6,913 bases of DNA. Origin: Raineyella sp964402325. Its GTDB lineage: Bacteria; Actinomycetota; Actinomycetes; Propionibacteriales; Propionibacteriaceae. Shown here in pieces: positions 1-6,524 of the stretch. The position numbers and the translations under genes were made by a program. Location: contig CAYOBI010000109.1 of NCBI GenBank assembly GCA_964402325.1, forward strand, positions 1-6,913, given 5' to 3'. Numbering within the stretch: the first letter of the stretch is position 1; the number at the start of each line of letters is the position of its first letter. The notes beneath the pieces are model-generated. The model had not been told where the DNA came from and made no database searches. It saw nothing but the letters and a program-made list of their open reading frames with translations.

Positions 1-7
1 TGTGGGC

Positions 8-13
8 TATGGT
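8..13 (+). promoter_or_regulatory. Possible -10 element for topA (weak)
   Basis: TATGGT matches the sigma-70-type -10 consensus at four of six positions. It lies about 110 nt before the topA start in a region whose codon-position composition does not look coding. Any -35 element would lie before the window, so it cannot be tested here. This is a weak suggestion only; if real, it would give a leader of about 100 nt containing the palindromes at 72-87. Confidence 0.2.
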
Positions 14-71
14 GTGCCACGTCGCTGGACGCGCTGTTGCCGGGGGCCCGAACTGGGCCATGATGGCGCGC

Positions 72-87
72 ATCCGGCCGGATCCGG
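72..87. repeat. Overlapping palindromes in topA leader
   Basis: ATCCGGCCGGAT (72-83) is a perfect 12-bp palindrome. It shares its right half with a second perfect palindrome, CCGGATCCGG (78-87). A separate small hairpin lies at 45-59 (GGCCC, 5-nt loop, GGGCC). They sit between the window start and the topA ribosome binding site. They could be an operator or an mRNA structure, but short GC palindromes are also common by chance at this composition. Confidence 0.35.
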
Positions 88-107
88 GACGGGCCGGACG
101 CACAACA

Positions 108-116
108 GGGGAGAGG
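108..116 (+). promoter_or_regulatory. Ribosome binding site of topA
   Basis: GGGGAGAGG is a strong Shine-Dalgarno sequence ending 5 nt before the GTG at 122. It decides the topA start: the frame is open back to position 2, but nothing upstream resembles TopA and the third codon positions there are only about 70% G/C, far below the rest of the gene. Confidence 0.8.
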
Positions 117-121
117 TAACC

Positions 122-2902
122 GTGGCAGGTCAGGAACTCGGGCACAGCCTGGTGATCGTGGAGTCGCCGACGAAGGCCACCAAGATCCAGGGCTACCTGG
201 GGCCGGGCTACGTCGTCGAGTCCAGCCGCGGGCACATCCGTGACCTGCCGACCGGAGCCGCCGAGGTCCCCGCCAAGTACAAGGGTGAGAAGTGGGCCCG
301 GACCGGCGTCGACATCGAGGGCGGCTTCTCCCCGCTCTACGTCGTCGCGGCCGACAAGAAGGCCACCCTGCGCGGGCTGAAGGAAGCCCTCAAGGGCGCC
401 AAGGACGTCTACCTCGCCACCGACGGTGACCGCGAGGGCGAGGCGATCGCCTGGCACCTGCAGGAGGAACTCAAGCCCAAGGTGCCGGTCCGCCGGATGG
501 TCTTCCACGAGATCACCGAGGACGCGATCAAGGACGCCGTCTCCCACCCGCGCGACATCGACACCGACCTGGTCGACGCGCAGGAGACCCGCCGCATCCT
601 CGACCGGCTGTACGGCTACGAGGTCTCCCCGGTGCTGTGGAAGAAGGTGATGCCGCGGCTGTCCGCCGGCCGCGTGCAGTCCGTCGCCACCCGGCTGGTC
701 GTCGACCGGGAGCGGGAGCGGATCGCCTTCGGCTCCGCCGGCTACTGGGACCTCGAGGCCACCCTGGACGCCGGCGCCGACGCCGAACCGCGGCAGTTCC
801 CGGCCCGGCTCACCGCGGTCGACGGTCGGCGGGTCGCCCAGGGCCGCGACTTCGACTCGCACGGCACCCTCCAGCAGCCGGCCGTGAAGGGCCGGCAGGC
901 CGCCGAGCAACTGGTCCACCTCGACGAGGCCCGTGCCCGGGCGCTGGCCGAGGGCCTGGCGGGCCTGCCGATGCGGGTCGTCTCGGTCGAGGCCAAGCCG
1001 TACGTCCGCCACCCGTACGCCCCGTTCCGGACCACCACGCTGCAGCAGGAGGCCGGCCGCAAGCTCGGCTTCACCTCGCAGCGGACGATGTCGGTCGCCC
1101 AGGAGCTGTACGAGGGGGGTTACATCACCTACATGCGTACCGACTCCGTCGAGCTGTCCGGCGAGGCGATCCGGGCCGCCCGGGCCCAGGCCACCAAGCT
1201 CTACGGCCCCGACTACGTCCCGCCCAAGCCGCGGCTCTACACCTCCAAGGTGAAGAACGCCCAGGAGGCGCACGAGGCGATCCGCCCGTCCGGGTCGACC
1301 TTCCGCACCCCGCGGGAGACCGGGCTGTCCGGCGACCAGTTCCGGCTCTACGAACTGGTCTGGATGCGCACCGTCGCCTCCCAGATGACCGACGCCCGCG
1401 GCGAGTCGGTGGCGATCACCCTGGGATCGACCGCCACCACCGGCGAGGCCTGCACCTTCGTCGCCCGTGGCCGCACCATCACCTTCCCCGGCTTCCTCAA
1501 GGCGTACGTCGAGTCGGTCGACGACGGGATGGCCGACGACTCCCAGCGCCGGTTGCCGCAGCTGGCCGAGGGACGTACGGTCGACGTCGCCCGGATCGAG
1601 GCGCAGGGCCACGAGACCAAGCCGCCGGCCCGCTACACCGAGCCGTCGCTGGTAGCCAAGCTCGAGGAGCTGGAGATCGGCCGACCGTCGACGTACGCGT
1701 CGATCATCCGGACCATCACCAGCCGCGACTACGTGTTCAAGAAGGGCACGGCGCTGGTGCCGACCTGGCTGGCGTTCGCCGTCACCCGGCTGCTGGAGGA
1801 GCACTTCACCAAGCTCGTCGACTACGCCTTCACCGCCGAGATGGAGCAGGACCTCGACAAGATCGCCAACGGCGAGGCCGAGCGACTCCAGGTGCTGAAC
1901 GACTTCTACTGGGGCGGCCAGCCCGGCGCCGACCACCTCGACCACGCCGGCCTGCACGACCTGGTCAACCAGCTCGGCGACATCGACGCCCGGGCGCTGT
2001 CGACCTTCCCGGTCGGCGACATGGACTCCGGCGTCGTCGTGCGGGTCGGCCGTTACGGCACGTACGTGGAGGAGGTCGCCACCGAGAAGCGCGCCAACGT
2101 CGCCGACGACTTGCCGCCGGACGAACTGACCGTCGAGGTGGCCCGCGACCTGCTCTCCCGCCCGATGGGCGAGGAACGGGCACTGGGCCTGGACGCCGGC
2201 TCGGGCCACCCGATCGTGGCGAAGGCCGGCCGGTTCGGCCCGTACGTCACCGAGGTGCTGCCCGAGGACGCCCCCAAGGGCGCCAAGCCGCGGACCGCCT
2301 CGCTGTTCGCCTCGATGGACCTGCAGACCGTCACCCTGGACGACGCGCTCAAGCTGCTCTCCCTGCCGCGTACGGTCGGCACGGCCGCGGACGGCACCGA
2401 GATCACCGCGCAGAACGGCCGCTACGGCGCGTACCTGAAGAAGGGCACCGACTCCCGCTCGCTCGGGTCGGAGGACCAGATCTTCTCCATCACGCTGCCC
2501 GAGGCCGAGGCGATCTACGCCCAGCCCAAGCAGCGCGGCCGGGCCGCCGCCAAGCCGCCGCTCAAGGAGCTGGGTCCGGACCCGGTCTCCGGCAAGCCGA
2601 TGGTGGTCAAGGACGGCCGGTTCGGGGCGTACGTCACCGACGGCGAGACCAACGCCACGCTGCGCAAGACCGACGAGCTGGAGTCGCTGACCCCGGAGCG
2701 GGGCGCCGAACTGCTCGCCGAGAAGCGCGCCAAGGGCCCCTCGACGCGGAAGACCACCGCGAAGAAGTCGACGGCGAAGAAGACCGCGGCGAAGACCTCC
2801 ACGGCCCGGGCCACCGCGGCGACCAAGAAGGCCGCGACCGCGAGGACCACCAAGAAGGCGGCTCCCCGCAGGACCACCACGAAGAAGGCGGCCGGCGAGT
2901 AG
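122..2902 (+). CDS. topA: DNA topoisomerase I (type IA)
   Basis: This is a 926-residue type IA topoisomerase. It relaxes negatively supercoiled DNA by nicking one strand through a transient 5'-phosphotyrosine link and passing the other strand. The TOPRIM domain occupies about residues 9-130, with the metal-binding and catalytic acids in VIVESPTK (E14) and ATDGDREGEA (D101, D103, E105), plus the conserved SRGHIRDLP at 35-43. The LSAGRVQSVATRLV segment (180-193) follows. The active-site motif GYITYMRTDS gives catalytic Y337 and the adjacent R339. After about residue 630 there are four C-terminal repeats with the cores GRYGTYV, GRFGPYV, GRYGAYL and GRFGAYV (about 643, 703, 766 and 832). The last 55 residues (from about 871) are a disordered Lys/Ala/Thr tail, a feature linked to processivity in mycobacterial TopA. 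Only one cysteine (C444) is present, so there are no zinc fingers, as expected in actinobacteria. The length is close to the family norm. The start is the GTG at 122 behind a strong SD. Confidence 0.97.
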   Translation: MAGQELGHSLVIVESPTKATKIQGYLGPGYVVESSRGHIRDLPTGAAEVPAKYKGEKWARTGVDIEGGFSPLYVVAADKKATLRGLKEALKGAKDVYLATDGDREGEAIAWHLQEELKPKVPVRRMVFHEITEDAIKDAVSHPRDIDTDLVDAQETRRILDRLYGYEVSPVLWKKVMPRLSAGRVQSVATRLVVDRERERIAFGSAGYWDLEATLDAGADAEPRQFPARLTAVDGRRVAQGRDFDSHGTLQQPAVKGRQAAEQLVHLDEARARALAEGLAGLPMRVVSVEAKPYVRHPYAPFRTTTLQQEAGRKLGFTSQRTMSVAQELYEGGYITYMRTDSVELSGEAIRAARAQATKLYGPDYVPPKPRLYTSKVKNAQEAHEAIRPSGSTFRTPRETGLSGDQFRLYELVWMRTVASQMTDARGESVAITLGSTATTGEACTFVARGRTITFPGFLKAYVESVDDGMADDSQRRLPQLAEGRTVDVARIEAQGHETKPPARYTEPSLVAKLEELEIGRPSTYASIIRTITSRDYVFKKGTALVPTWLAFAVTRLLEEHFTKLVDYAFTAEMEQDLDKIANGEAERLQVLNDFYWGGQPGADHLDHAGLHDLVNQLGDIDARALSTFPVGDMDSGVVVRVGRYGTYVEEVATEKRANVADDLPPDELTVEVARDLLSRPMGEERALGLDAGSGHPIVAKAGRFGPYVTEVLPEDAPKGAKPRTASLFASMDLQTVTLDDALKLLSLPRTVGTAADGTEITAQNGRYGAYLKKGTDSRSLGSEDQIFSITLPEAEAIYAQPKQRGRAAAKPPLKELGPDPVSGKPMVVKDGRFGAYVTDGETNATLRKTDELESLTPERGAELLAEKRAKGPSTRKTTAKKSTAKKTAAKTSTARATAATKKAATARTTKKAAPRRTTTKKAAGE

Positions 2903-2916
2903 GGGACCCGGCGCGG

Positions 2917-2925
2917 TGCAATAAT
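2917..2925 (+). promoter_or_regulatory. Putative extended -10 promoter before CYTH-CHAD gene
   Basis: TGCAATAAT has the form of an extended -10 (TG, one base, then a hexamer one mismatch from TATAAT). It is the most A+T-rich stretch in the region and lies just after the topA stop. No convincing -35 is seen at 16-18 bp upstream, which is tolerated for extended -10 promoters. Transcription would begin near 2932, leaving a leader of about 28 nt before the GTG at 2960. The element also contains the alternative ATG at 2924, which would then not be translated from this transcript. Confidence 0.4.
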
Positions 2926-2947
2926 GAGCGATCCCCGTCCGAGCCTG

Positions 2948-2952
2948 AAAGG
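2948..2952 (+). promoter_or_regulatory. Ribosome binding site favouring GTG 2960
   Basis: AAAGG ends 7 nt before the GTG at 2960, an ideal spacing. The upstream in-frame ATG at 2924 has no SD-like sequence at a suitable distance; the nearest purine run, AGGGGA at 2901-2906, is 17 nt away. This makes GTG 2960 the preferred start. Confidence 0.5.
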
Positions 2953-2959
2953 CAGCATC

Positions 2960-4534
2960 GTGCGCCGCTACGAGATGCGTGATCTGGCCGCCGCGCCACG
3001 CTTCGCGAACCCCGATCTCGACCTGGGCAACCCCGCGATGGTCAGCCCCCGGCCTGCCGTCTGCGACCTCACCGTGCTCGACACCGCCGACCGGCGGCTG
3101 CTGCGCGCCGGGATCGTGCTCGCCCACCGCTCGACCGACGGGGTGGGGGAGTGGCTGATGGCCGCTCCCGGCTGGGCCCCCCAGCTGCCCGCCGAGTACG
3201 TCGAGGCGATGACCTCGGGCGAGGTGCCCGAGCAGATCCGTACCCTGCTCGCCCCGTTCCTGCGGCACGCCGGGCTCGCCCCGGTCGGCACCCAACGCCG
3301 CACCCGCACCACCTACCTGATCCGCACCGCCGAGCGGGAACCGGTCGGGTCGGTGATCGATGACGTGTTCGCCGTCCGGCGCGACGGCGTGCTGGTCACC
3401 CGCTACCGCGAGGTCGACGTCGACACCGGCACCATGACGCGCGACCAGGTGGACTGGCTCGACGAGGCCCTGCACGGCGTGGAGGCGGTCCGGGTCGACC
3501 GCCACCTCTCCCTGCCCGCCCGGTTCCAGGTGCTGGTCGACGAGGTCAGCGAGGACGCCGGGGCCGGCCGGCCGGTCGGCCTCGCCACCGACGGCCCCGT
3601 CGACACCGACGCGTCGATGGCCGAGATCGTCGCCCGGTTCGTCGAGCAGGGGGCCCGCCAGGTGCTGCTGGCCGACCTGAACGTACGCTCCGGGCGCACC
3701 CGGAAGGTGCAGCCGCTGGTCCGCGGCCTGCGGACCTTCGCCACCGACCTGCCGGTGCTCGCCCCGGTGTTGCCGGCCGCGGACCTCGACGGCCTGGTGG
3801 CGGCCCTGGAGGCGGCGGCCGACCGGCTCGACGGGGCCTTCGGTGCCGACCAGCAGGACCTGCTCGTCGGCGACGACTACCTGGGGATCTTCGAGCGGAC
3901 CACCGCACTGGCCCGTCCCACCCTCGCCGAGGGGATCGGCCGGCGCCCCGCGCGCGAGGAGGTCGCCGAGATGGTGGCGGTCGCCACCCGGGCGGTGCTC
4001 GCCACCGGCGAGGCGGCGCCGCGCGTCGCCGACGACTCCGGCTGGCACGCCGCGGCCCTGGCCGCGGACCGGCTCGTCGCCACCGCCGAGCTCGCCTCGC
4101 TGCTGGCCCCCAAGCAGGCCCGCAAGCTGCGCGACCGGGCCCGTGACCTCTACGACGAACTGGTCGGCTGCGACAACGAGGAGCTCGAGGCGCTGCGGGC
4201 CTCACTGGAGGGCGCCTCGGTCGAGCAGGCGTTCGGCATCGGCCGCCAGTACGCCGACCTCGCCGAGAGCCGTACGGCCGCCCGGACCGAGTTCGTCGCC
4301 CACTGGCGCAAGGCCGCCCGCAGGCTCCAGCGCGCCGGCGCCGAGCTGCTGGCCCGTCTCGGCCCGGCCCGTCCCGAGCCTGAGCCCGAGCCCGANNNNN
4401 NNNNNNNNNNNNNNNNNNNNNNNNNNNNNNNNNNNNNNNNNNNNNNNNNNNNNNNNNNNNNNNNNNNNNNNNNNNNNNNNNNNNNNNNNNNNNNNGAGCC
4501 CGAGCCCGAAGACACCGTGATCGCCGATGCCTGA
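2960..4534 (+). CDS. Degenerate CYTH-CHAD domain protein (gap near C-terminus)
   Basis: I read this as a divergent CYTH-CHAD protein; residues are numbered from GTG 2960. The CYTH-like part (about 30-165) shows LDTADRRLLRAGIVLAHR (40-57), matching the 'DTxDxxLxxxGxxLRxR' strand pair, then GEWLMAAPGW where family members have a GWxLKLP-type strand, RTRTTYLI (about 115-122) and the acidic REVDVD strand (150-155). The usual N-terminal ExExK and the lysine of LKLP are not recognisable. The CHAD-like helical part (about 220-460) is clearest in its second half: a WHAAALAADRLVATAE helix (from about 362, normally 'HxxRIAAKRLRYxxE'), KQARKLRDRARDLYDEL, and FGIGRQYADL near 425. CHAD domains bind polyphosphate and CYTH enzymes act on triphosphates, but both activities are doubtful here. 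The C-terminus is a Pro-Glu repeat broken by 100 N, ending EDTVIADA, so true length and reading continuity are unknown. The stop overlaps tmk by 8 nt. An alternative start is ATG 2924 (12 residues more). The family call is from visual motif recognition, not a search. Confidence 0.7.
   Translation: MRRYEMRDLAAAPRFANPDLDLGNPAMVSPRPAVCDLTVLDTADRRLLRAGIVLAHRSTDGVGEWLMAAPGWAPQLPAEYVEAMTSGEVPEQIRTLLAPFLRHAGLAPVGTQRRTRTTYLIRTAEREPVGSVIDDVFAVRRDGVLVTRYREVDVDTGTMTRDQVDWLDEALHGVEAVRVDRHLSLPARFQVLVDEVSEDAGAGRPVGLATDGPVDTDASMAEIVARFVEQGARQVLLADLNVRSGRTRKVQPLVRGLRTFATDLPVLAPVLPAADLDGLVAALEAAADRLDGAFGADQQDLLVGDDYLGIFERTTALARPTLAEGIGRRPAREEVAEMVAVATRAVLATGEAAPRVADDSGWHAAALAADRLVATAELASLLAPKQARKLRDRARDLYDELVGCDNEELEALRASLEGASVEQAFGIGRQYADLAESRTAARTEFVAHWRKAARRLQRAGAELLARLGPARPEPEPEPXXXXXXXXXXXXXXXXXXXXXXXXXXXXXXXXXXEPEPEDTVIADA
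4373..4510 (+). repeat. Hexanucleotide (GAGCCC) tandem repeat encoding Pro-Glu
   Basis: The left flank of the gap reads CCC GAG CCT GAG CCC GAG CCC GA (4373-4395). The right flank resumes with GAG CCC GAG CCC GAA (4496-4510). Both sides carry the same 6-bp unit in the same reading frame, encoding (Pro-Glu)n, so the unsequenced interval is probably more of the same repeat. Six-base units keep the frame whatever the copy number. Confidence 0.8.
4396..4495. other. Assembly gap (100 N)
   Basis: This is a run of exactly 100 undetermined bases, the customary placeholder for a gap of unknown size. It falls inside the Pro-Glu repeat, which probably caused the assembly break. The two sides are in frame at a length of 100, but that length should not be taken as measured. 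Confidence 0.98.
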
Positions 4535-5180
4535 GGTCCGTGGTCTGTTCCTCGTCCTCGAAGGGGGCGACGGGGTCGGCAAGACCACCCAGGGTGGCCT
4601 GCTGGCGGGGCACCTGAGCGAGCTCGGGTACGAGGTGGTGGTCACCCGCGAGCCGGGGGACACCCCCGCGGGGGCGGTGATCCGCCACCTGCTGCTCGAC
4701 CCTGCGACCGGTGACCTCGACCCTCGTGCCGAGGCTCTGCTCTACGCCGCCGACAAGGCCCAGCACCTGGCCGAGGTGGTCCGTCCGGCCCTCGCCCGGG
4801 GCGCGATGGTGGTCTGCGACCGTTACGTCGACTCGATGCTGGCCTACCAGGGCGCCGGCCGGGTGCTCGAGATGGACGAGGTCGCCGCGATCGCCGACTG
4901 GGCCACCGGTGGGCTGCACCCCGACCTGACAGTGCTGCTCGACCTCGACCCGGGGGAGGCGGTCGCGCGGATCGTCGACAAGGACCGCCTCGAGGGCGCC
5001 GGCGACGACTTCCACCGCCGGGTGCGGGAGCAGTTCCTCGGGCTGGCCGCGGCCGACCCGGACCGTTACCTCGTGCTGCCGGCCCGGCACGACCGCCAGG
5101 CCATCGCCGCTCGGATCGCCGCGGCGGTCGACGCCCTGCTCACCCGGATGTCTGCGGAGCACGGGACACTGTCGACGTGA
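4527..5180 (+). CDS. tmk: Thymidylate kinase (dTMP kinase)
   Basis: This 217-residue enzyme phosphorylates dTMP to dTDP with ATP in the cytoplasm, the committed step of dTTP supply. The P-loop is EGGDGVGKTTQ (12-22; K19 and T20 contact phosphate). The dTMP-binding motif TREPG (40-44) is followed by DTPAG. DRY lies at 98-100 and AYQGAG at 106-111. The LID segment is about 148-163 and contains DKDRLE (R154). The P-loop has no arginine and the LID keeps one, which fits the bacterial (E. coli-like, type II) arrangement. Length is typical for the family. The ATG overlaps the end of the preceding gene by 8 nt and has no clear SD, so translation is probably coupled to that gene. It overlaps holB by 4 nt at its end, consistent with one transcript. 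Confidence 0.96.
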   Translation: MPEVRGLFLVLEGGDGVGKTTQGGLLAGHLSELGYEVVVTREPGDTPAGAVIRHLLLDPATGDLDPRAEALLYAADKAQHLAEVVRPALARGAMVVCDRYVDSMLAYQGAGRVLEMDEVAAIADWATGGLHPDLTVLLDLDPGEAVARIVDKDRLEGAGDDFHRRVREQFLGLAAADPDRYLVLPARHDRQAIAARIAAAVDALLTRMSAEHGTLST

Positions 5181-6376
5181 CCGATCCCGTGCAGGAGCCC
5201 GGCGGCCGCACCACCCCGCCCGCCGACCGGGGGGTGTGGGCCGACCTCGTCGGCCAGCAGGCCGCCGTCGAGGTGCTGCGTCGCGCCGTCGTCGGCGCCG
5301 CCCATGCGATGACGCACGCCTGGCTGGTCACCGGGCCGCCCGGCTCGGGCCGGTCCAACGCGGCCCGTGCCTTCGCCGCCGCCCTGCAGTGCCCCGACGG
5401 CGGCTGCGGGGTCTGCCGCACCTGTCGTACGGCCCTGTCCGGTTCGCACCCGGACGTGACCGTGATCAGCACCGAGAGGCTCAGCATCGGCGTCGACCAG
5501 GTCCGCGAGTACGCCCGCCGCTCGATGATGGCGCCGACCGTCGGCCGCCGGCAGGTGATGATCGTCGAGGATGCCGACCGGATCACCGAGGCCGGTGGCA
5601 ACGCGCTGCTGAAGAGCGTCGAGGAGCCGGCTCCGGCGACCGTGTGGATCCTCTGCGCCCCCACCCCGGAGGACGTCATCCCGACGATCCGGTCACGCAC
5701 CCGCGCCCTGACCCTGACCACCCCCCGGGTCCGCGACGTCGCCGCCCTGCTGGAGCGTCGCGACGGGATCGACCCGGCCACCGCCGACGCCGCGGCCCGG
5801 GCCGCGCAGGGCCACATCGGCCGGGCCCGGCACCTGGCCCGCGACGAGGCCGCCCGGCAGCGGCGCCGCGACGTGCTCCGGATCCCCAGCCACCTCGGCA
5901 GCCTGGGTGCCTGCCTGCGGGCCGCGACCACCCTGGTCGAGGCCGCCGCGGCGGAGGCGACCGGCCAGACCGCCGAGGCCGAGGCCCGGGAGCGGGCCGA
6001 GCTGGAGCAGGCCCTCGGCGTCGGGACCCGCGGCGCTCGCCCGCGCAGTGCGGCGGCGGCTCTCAAGGAGCTTGAGGATGAGCAGAAGCTGCGGGTGAAG
6101 CGGCTTCAGCGCGACGCGATCGACCGTGCCCTGACCGAGCTGACCACCTGGTACCGCGACGTGCTGAGCATCCAGCTGGGCACCGGGGCCGACCTGGTCA
6201 ACGTCGAACTCGGCGAGGCGGTCGCCGAGGAGGCCGCCCGTGCCACCCCGGACCGTACGATCGCCCGGATCGACGCGATCCTGGCCTGCCGCGAGGCGCT
6301 CGAGGGCAATGTCGCCCCCCAGTTGGCGGTGGAGTCGATGCTGGTCAGCCTCGGCGCCGACGAGCCGCTCACCTGA
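5177..6376 (+). CDS. holB: DNA polymerase III subunit delta'
   Basis: This 399-residue AAA+ family protein is the delta' subunit of the clamp loader, which opens and loads the beta sliding clamp with delta and gamma/tau. The N-terminal VWADLVGQQAAVEVLRRA (20-37) is typical of the DnaX/HolB family. The P-loop-like GPPGSGRS (53-60) has Arg in place of the catalytic Lys, in keeping with delta' not needing to hydrolyse ATP. Four cysteines (C72, C77, C80, C83) form the zinc module. The Walker B-like region reads VMIVEDADRITEAGGNALLKSVEEP (127-151). The 'SRC' arginine-finger motif appears as IRSRT (171-175), keeping R174. The C-terminal collar helices are preceded by a charged, Ala/Glu-rich linker (about 250-305). 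The GTG start overlaps the tmk stop as GTGA, a coupling arrangement; no good SD is visible. Length and tail are like actinobacterial HolB. Confidence 0.94.
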   Translation: MTDPVQEPGGRTTPPADRGVWADLVGQQAAVEVLRRAVVGAAHAMTHAWLVTGPPGSGRSNAARAFAAALQCPDGGCGVCRTCRTALSGSHPDVTVISTERLSIGVDQVREYARRSMMAPTVGRRQVMIVEDADRITEAGGNALLKSVEEPAPATVWILCAPTPEDVIPTIRSRTRALTLTTPRVRDVAALLERRDGIDPATADAAARAAQGHIGRARHLARDEAARQRRRDVLRIPSHLGSLGACLRAATTLVEAAAAEATGQTAEAEARERAELEQALGVGTRGARPRSAAAALKELEDEQKLRVKRLQRDAIDRALTELTTWYRDVLSIQLGTGADLVNVELGEAVAEEAARATPDRTIARIDAILACREALEGNVAPQLAVESMLVSLGADEPLT

Positions 6377-6427
6377 CCGACGCCGGCCGCCACGCAGTAG
6401 GCCCGCACCGCGCCGGTGGGCGACACT

Positions 6428-6444
6428 CCCGGGCCGGTCCCGGG
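6428..6444 (+). terminator. GC hairpin after holB, possible terminator
   Basis: CCCGGG (6428-6433), a 5-nt loop, and CCCGGG (6439-6444) form a 6-bp all-GC stem. A smaller hairpin, CACCG-CGC-CGGTG, lies just before it (about 6405-6417). Only two T residues follow, so this is not a canonical intrinsic terminator, but U-poor hairpins are common at gene ends in high-GC actinobacteria. It sits about 50 nt after the holB stop, where the tightly packed gene run ends. Confidence 0.35.
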
Positions 6445-6472
6445 TTGCGGGCCGTTCAGCGACCAGAATGAC

Positions 6473-6524
6473 CGTGAGTGTTCCCCGACCTTTGAGGACG
6501 TGAGCCGTGATTACTCGTGACTAC
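6473..6524 (+). promoter_or_regulatory. Cluster of CGTGA words around the 6507 start
   Basis: CGTGA occurs four times on the + strand, at 6473-6477, 6499-6503, 6506-6510 and 6516-6520. The last two extend to an imperfect direct repeat, CGTGATTAC and CGTGACTAC, one helical turn apart (10 nt). The cluster covers the upstream region and first codons of the downstream gene. It may be a regulatory site or chance; no standard -10/-35 pair with correct spacing was found here. Confidence 0.25.
6494..6497 (+). promoter_or_regulatory. Ribosome binding site for the 3' partial gene
   Basis: GAGG ends 9 nt before the GTG at 6507. An in-frame stop (TGA 6501-6503) lies just upstream, so the coding region cannot start earlier than this GTG. 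Confidence 0.5.

Noticed and set aside
2..121. Upstream extension of topA from an ATG at position 2, or the tail of an upstream gene
   Set aside because: All three forward frames here have only about 70-75% G/C at third positions, well below the real genes. TopA homology begins after the SD-preceded GTG at 122. Frame 1 ends at TGA 61-63 and could be an upstream gene's last 20 codons, but nothing in it is recognisable.
2740..2899. Repetitive Lys/Ala/Thr codons at the end of topA as a possible separate basic protein or an assembly artefact
   Set aside because: The frame is continuous with topA, lysine is AAG as elsewhere, and a basic C-terminal tail is usual in actinobacterial TopA.
637..2982. 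Long second open frame (781 codons) inside topA on the + strand
   Set aside because: It is an Arg/Pro/Gly-rich shadow of topA in another frame, a normal result of high G+C. It has no motifs and overlaps a certain gene entirely.
3546..5162. Long antisense open frame (538 codons) across the gap and tmk
   Set aside because: It runs through 100 undetermined bases, is extremely Arg-rich, and lies opposite well-supported genes. Its openness is explained by composition.
6445..6469. Promoter pair TTGCGG / CAGAAT upstream of the 3' partial gene
   Set aside because: The spacer is only 13 bp, and no alternative hexamer pair at 16-18 bp scores reasonably.
6377..6506. tRNA or small RNA gene between holB and the next gene
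   Set aside because: No cloverleaf or T-loop consensus (GTTCGAATC-like) was found on either strand; only short GC hairpins are present.
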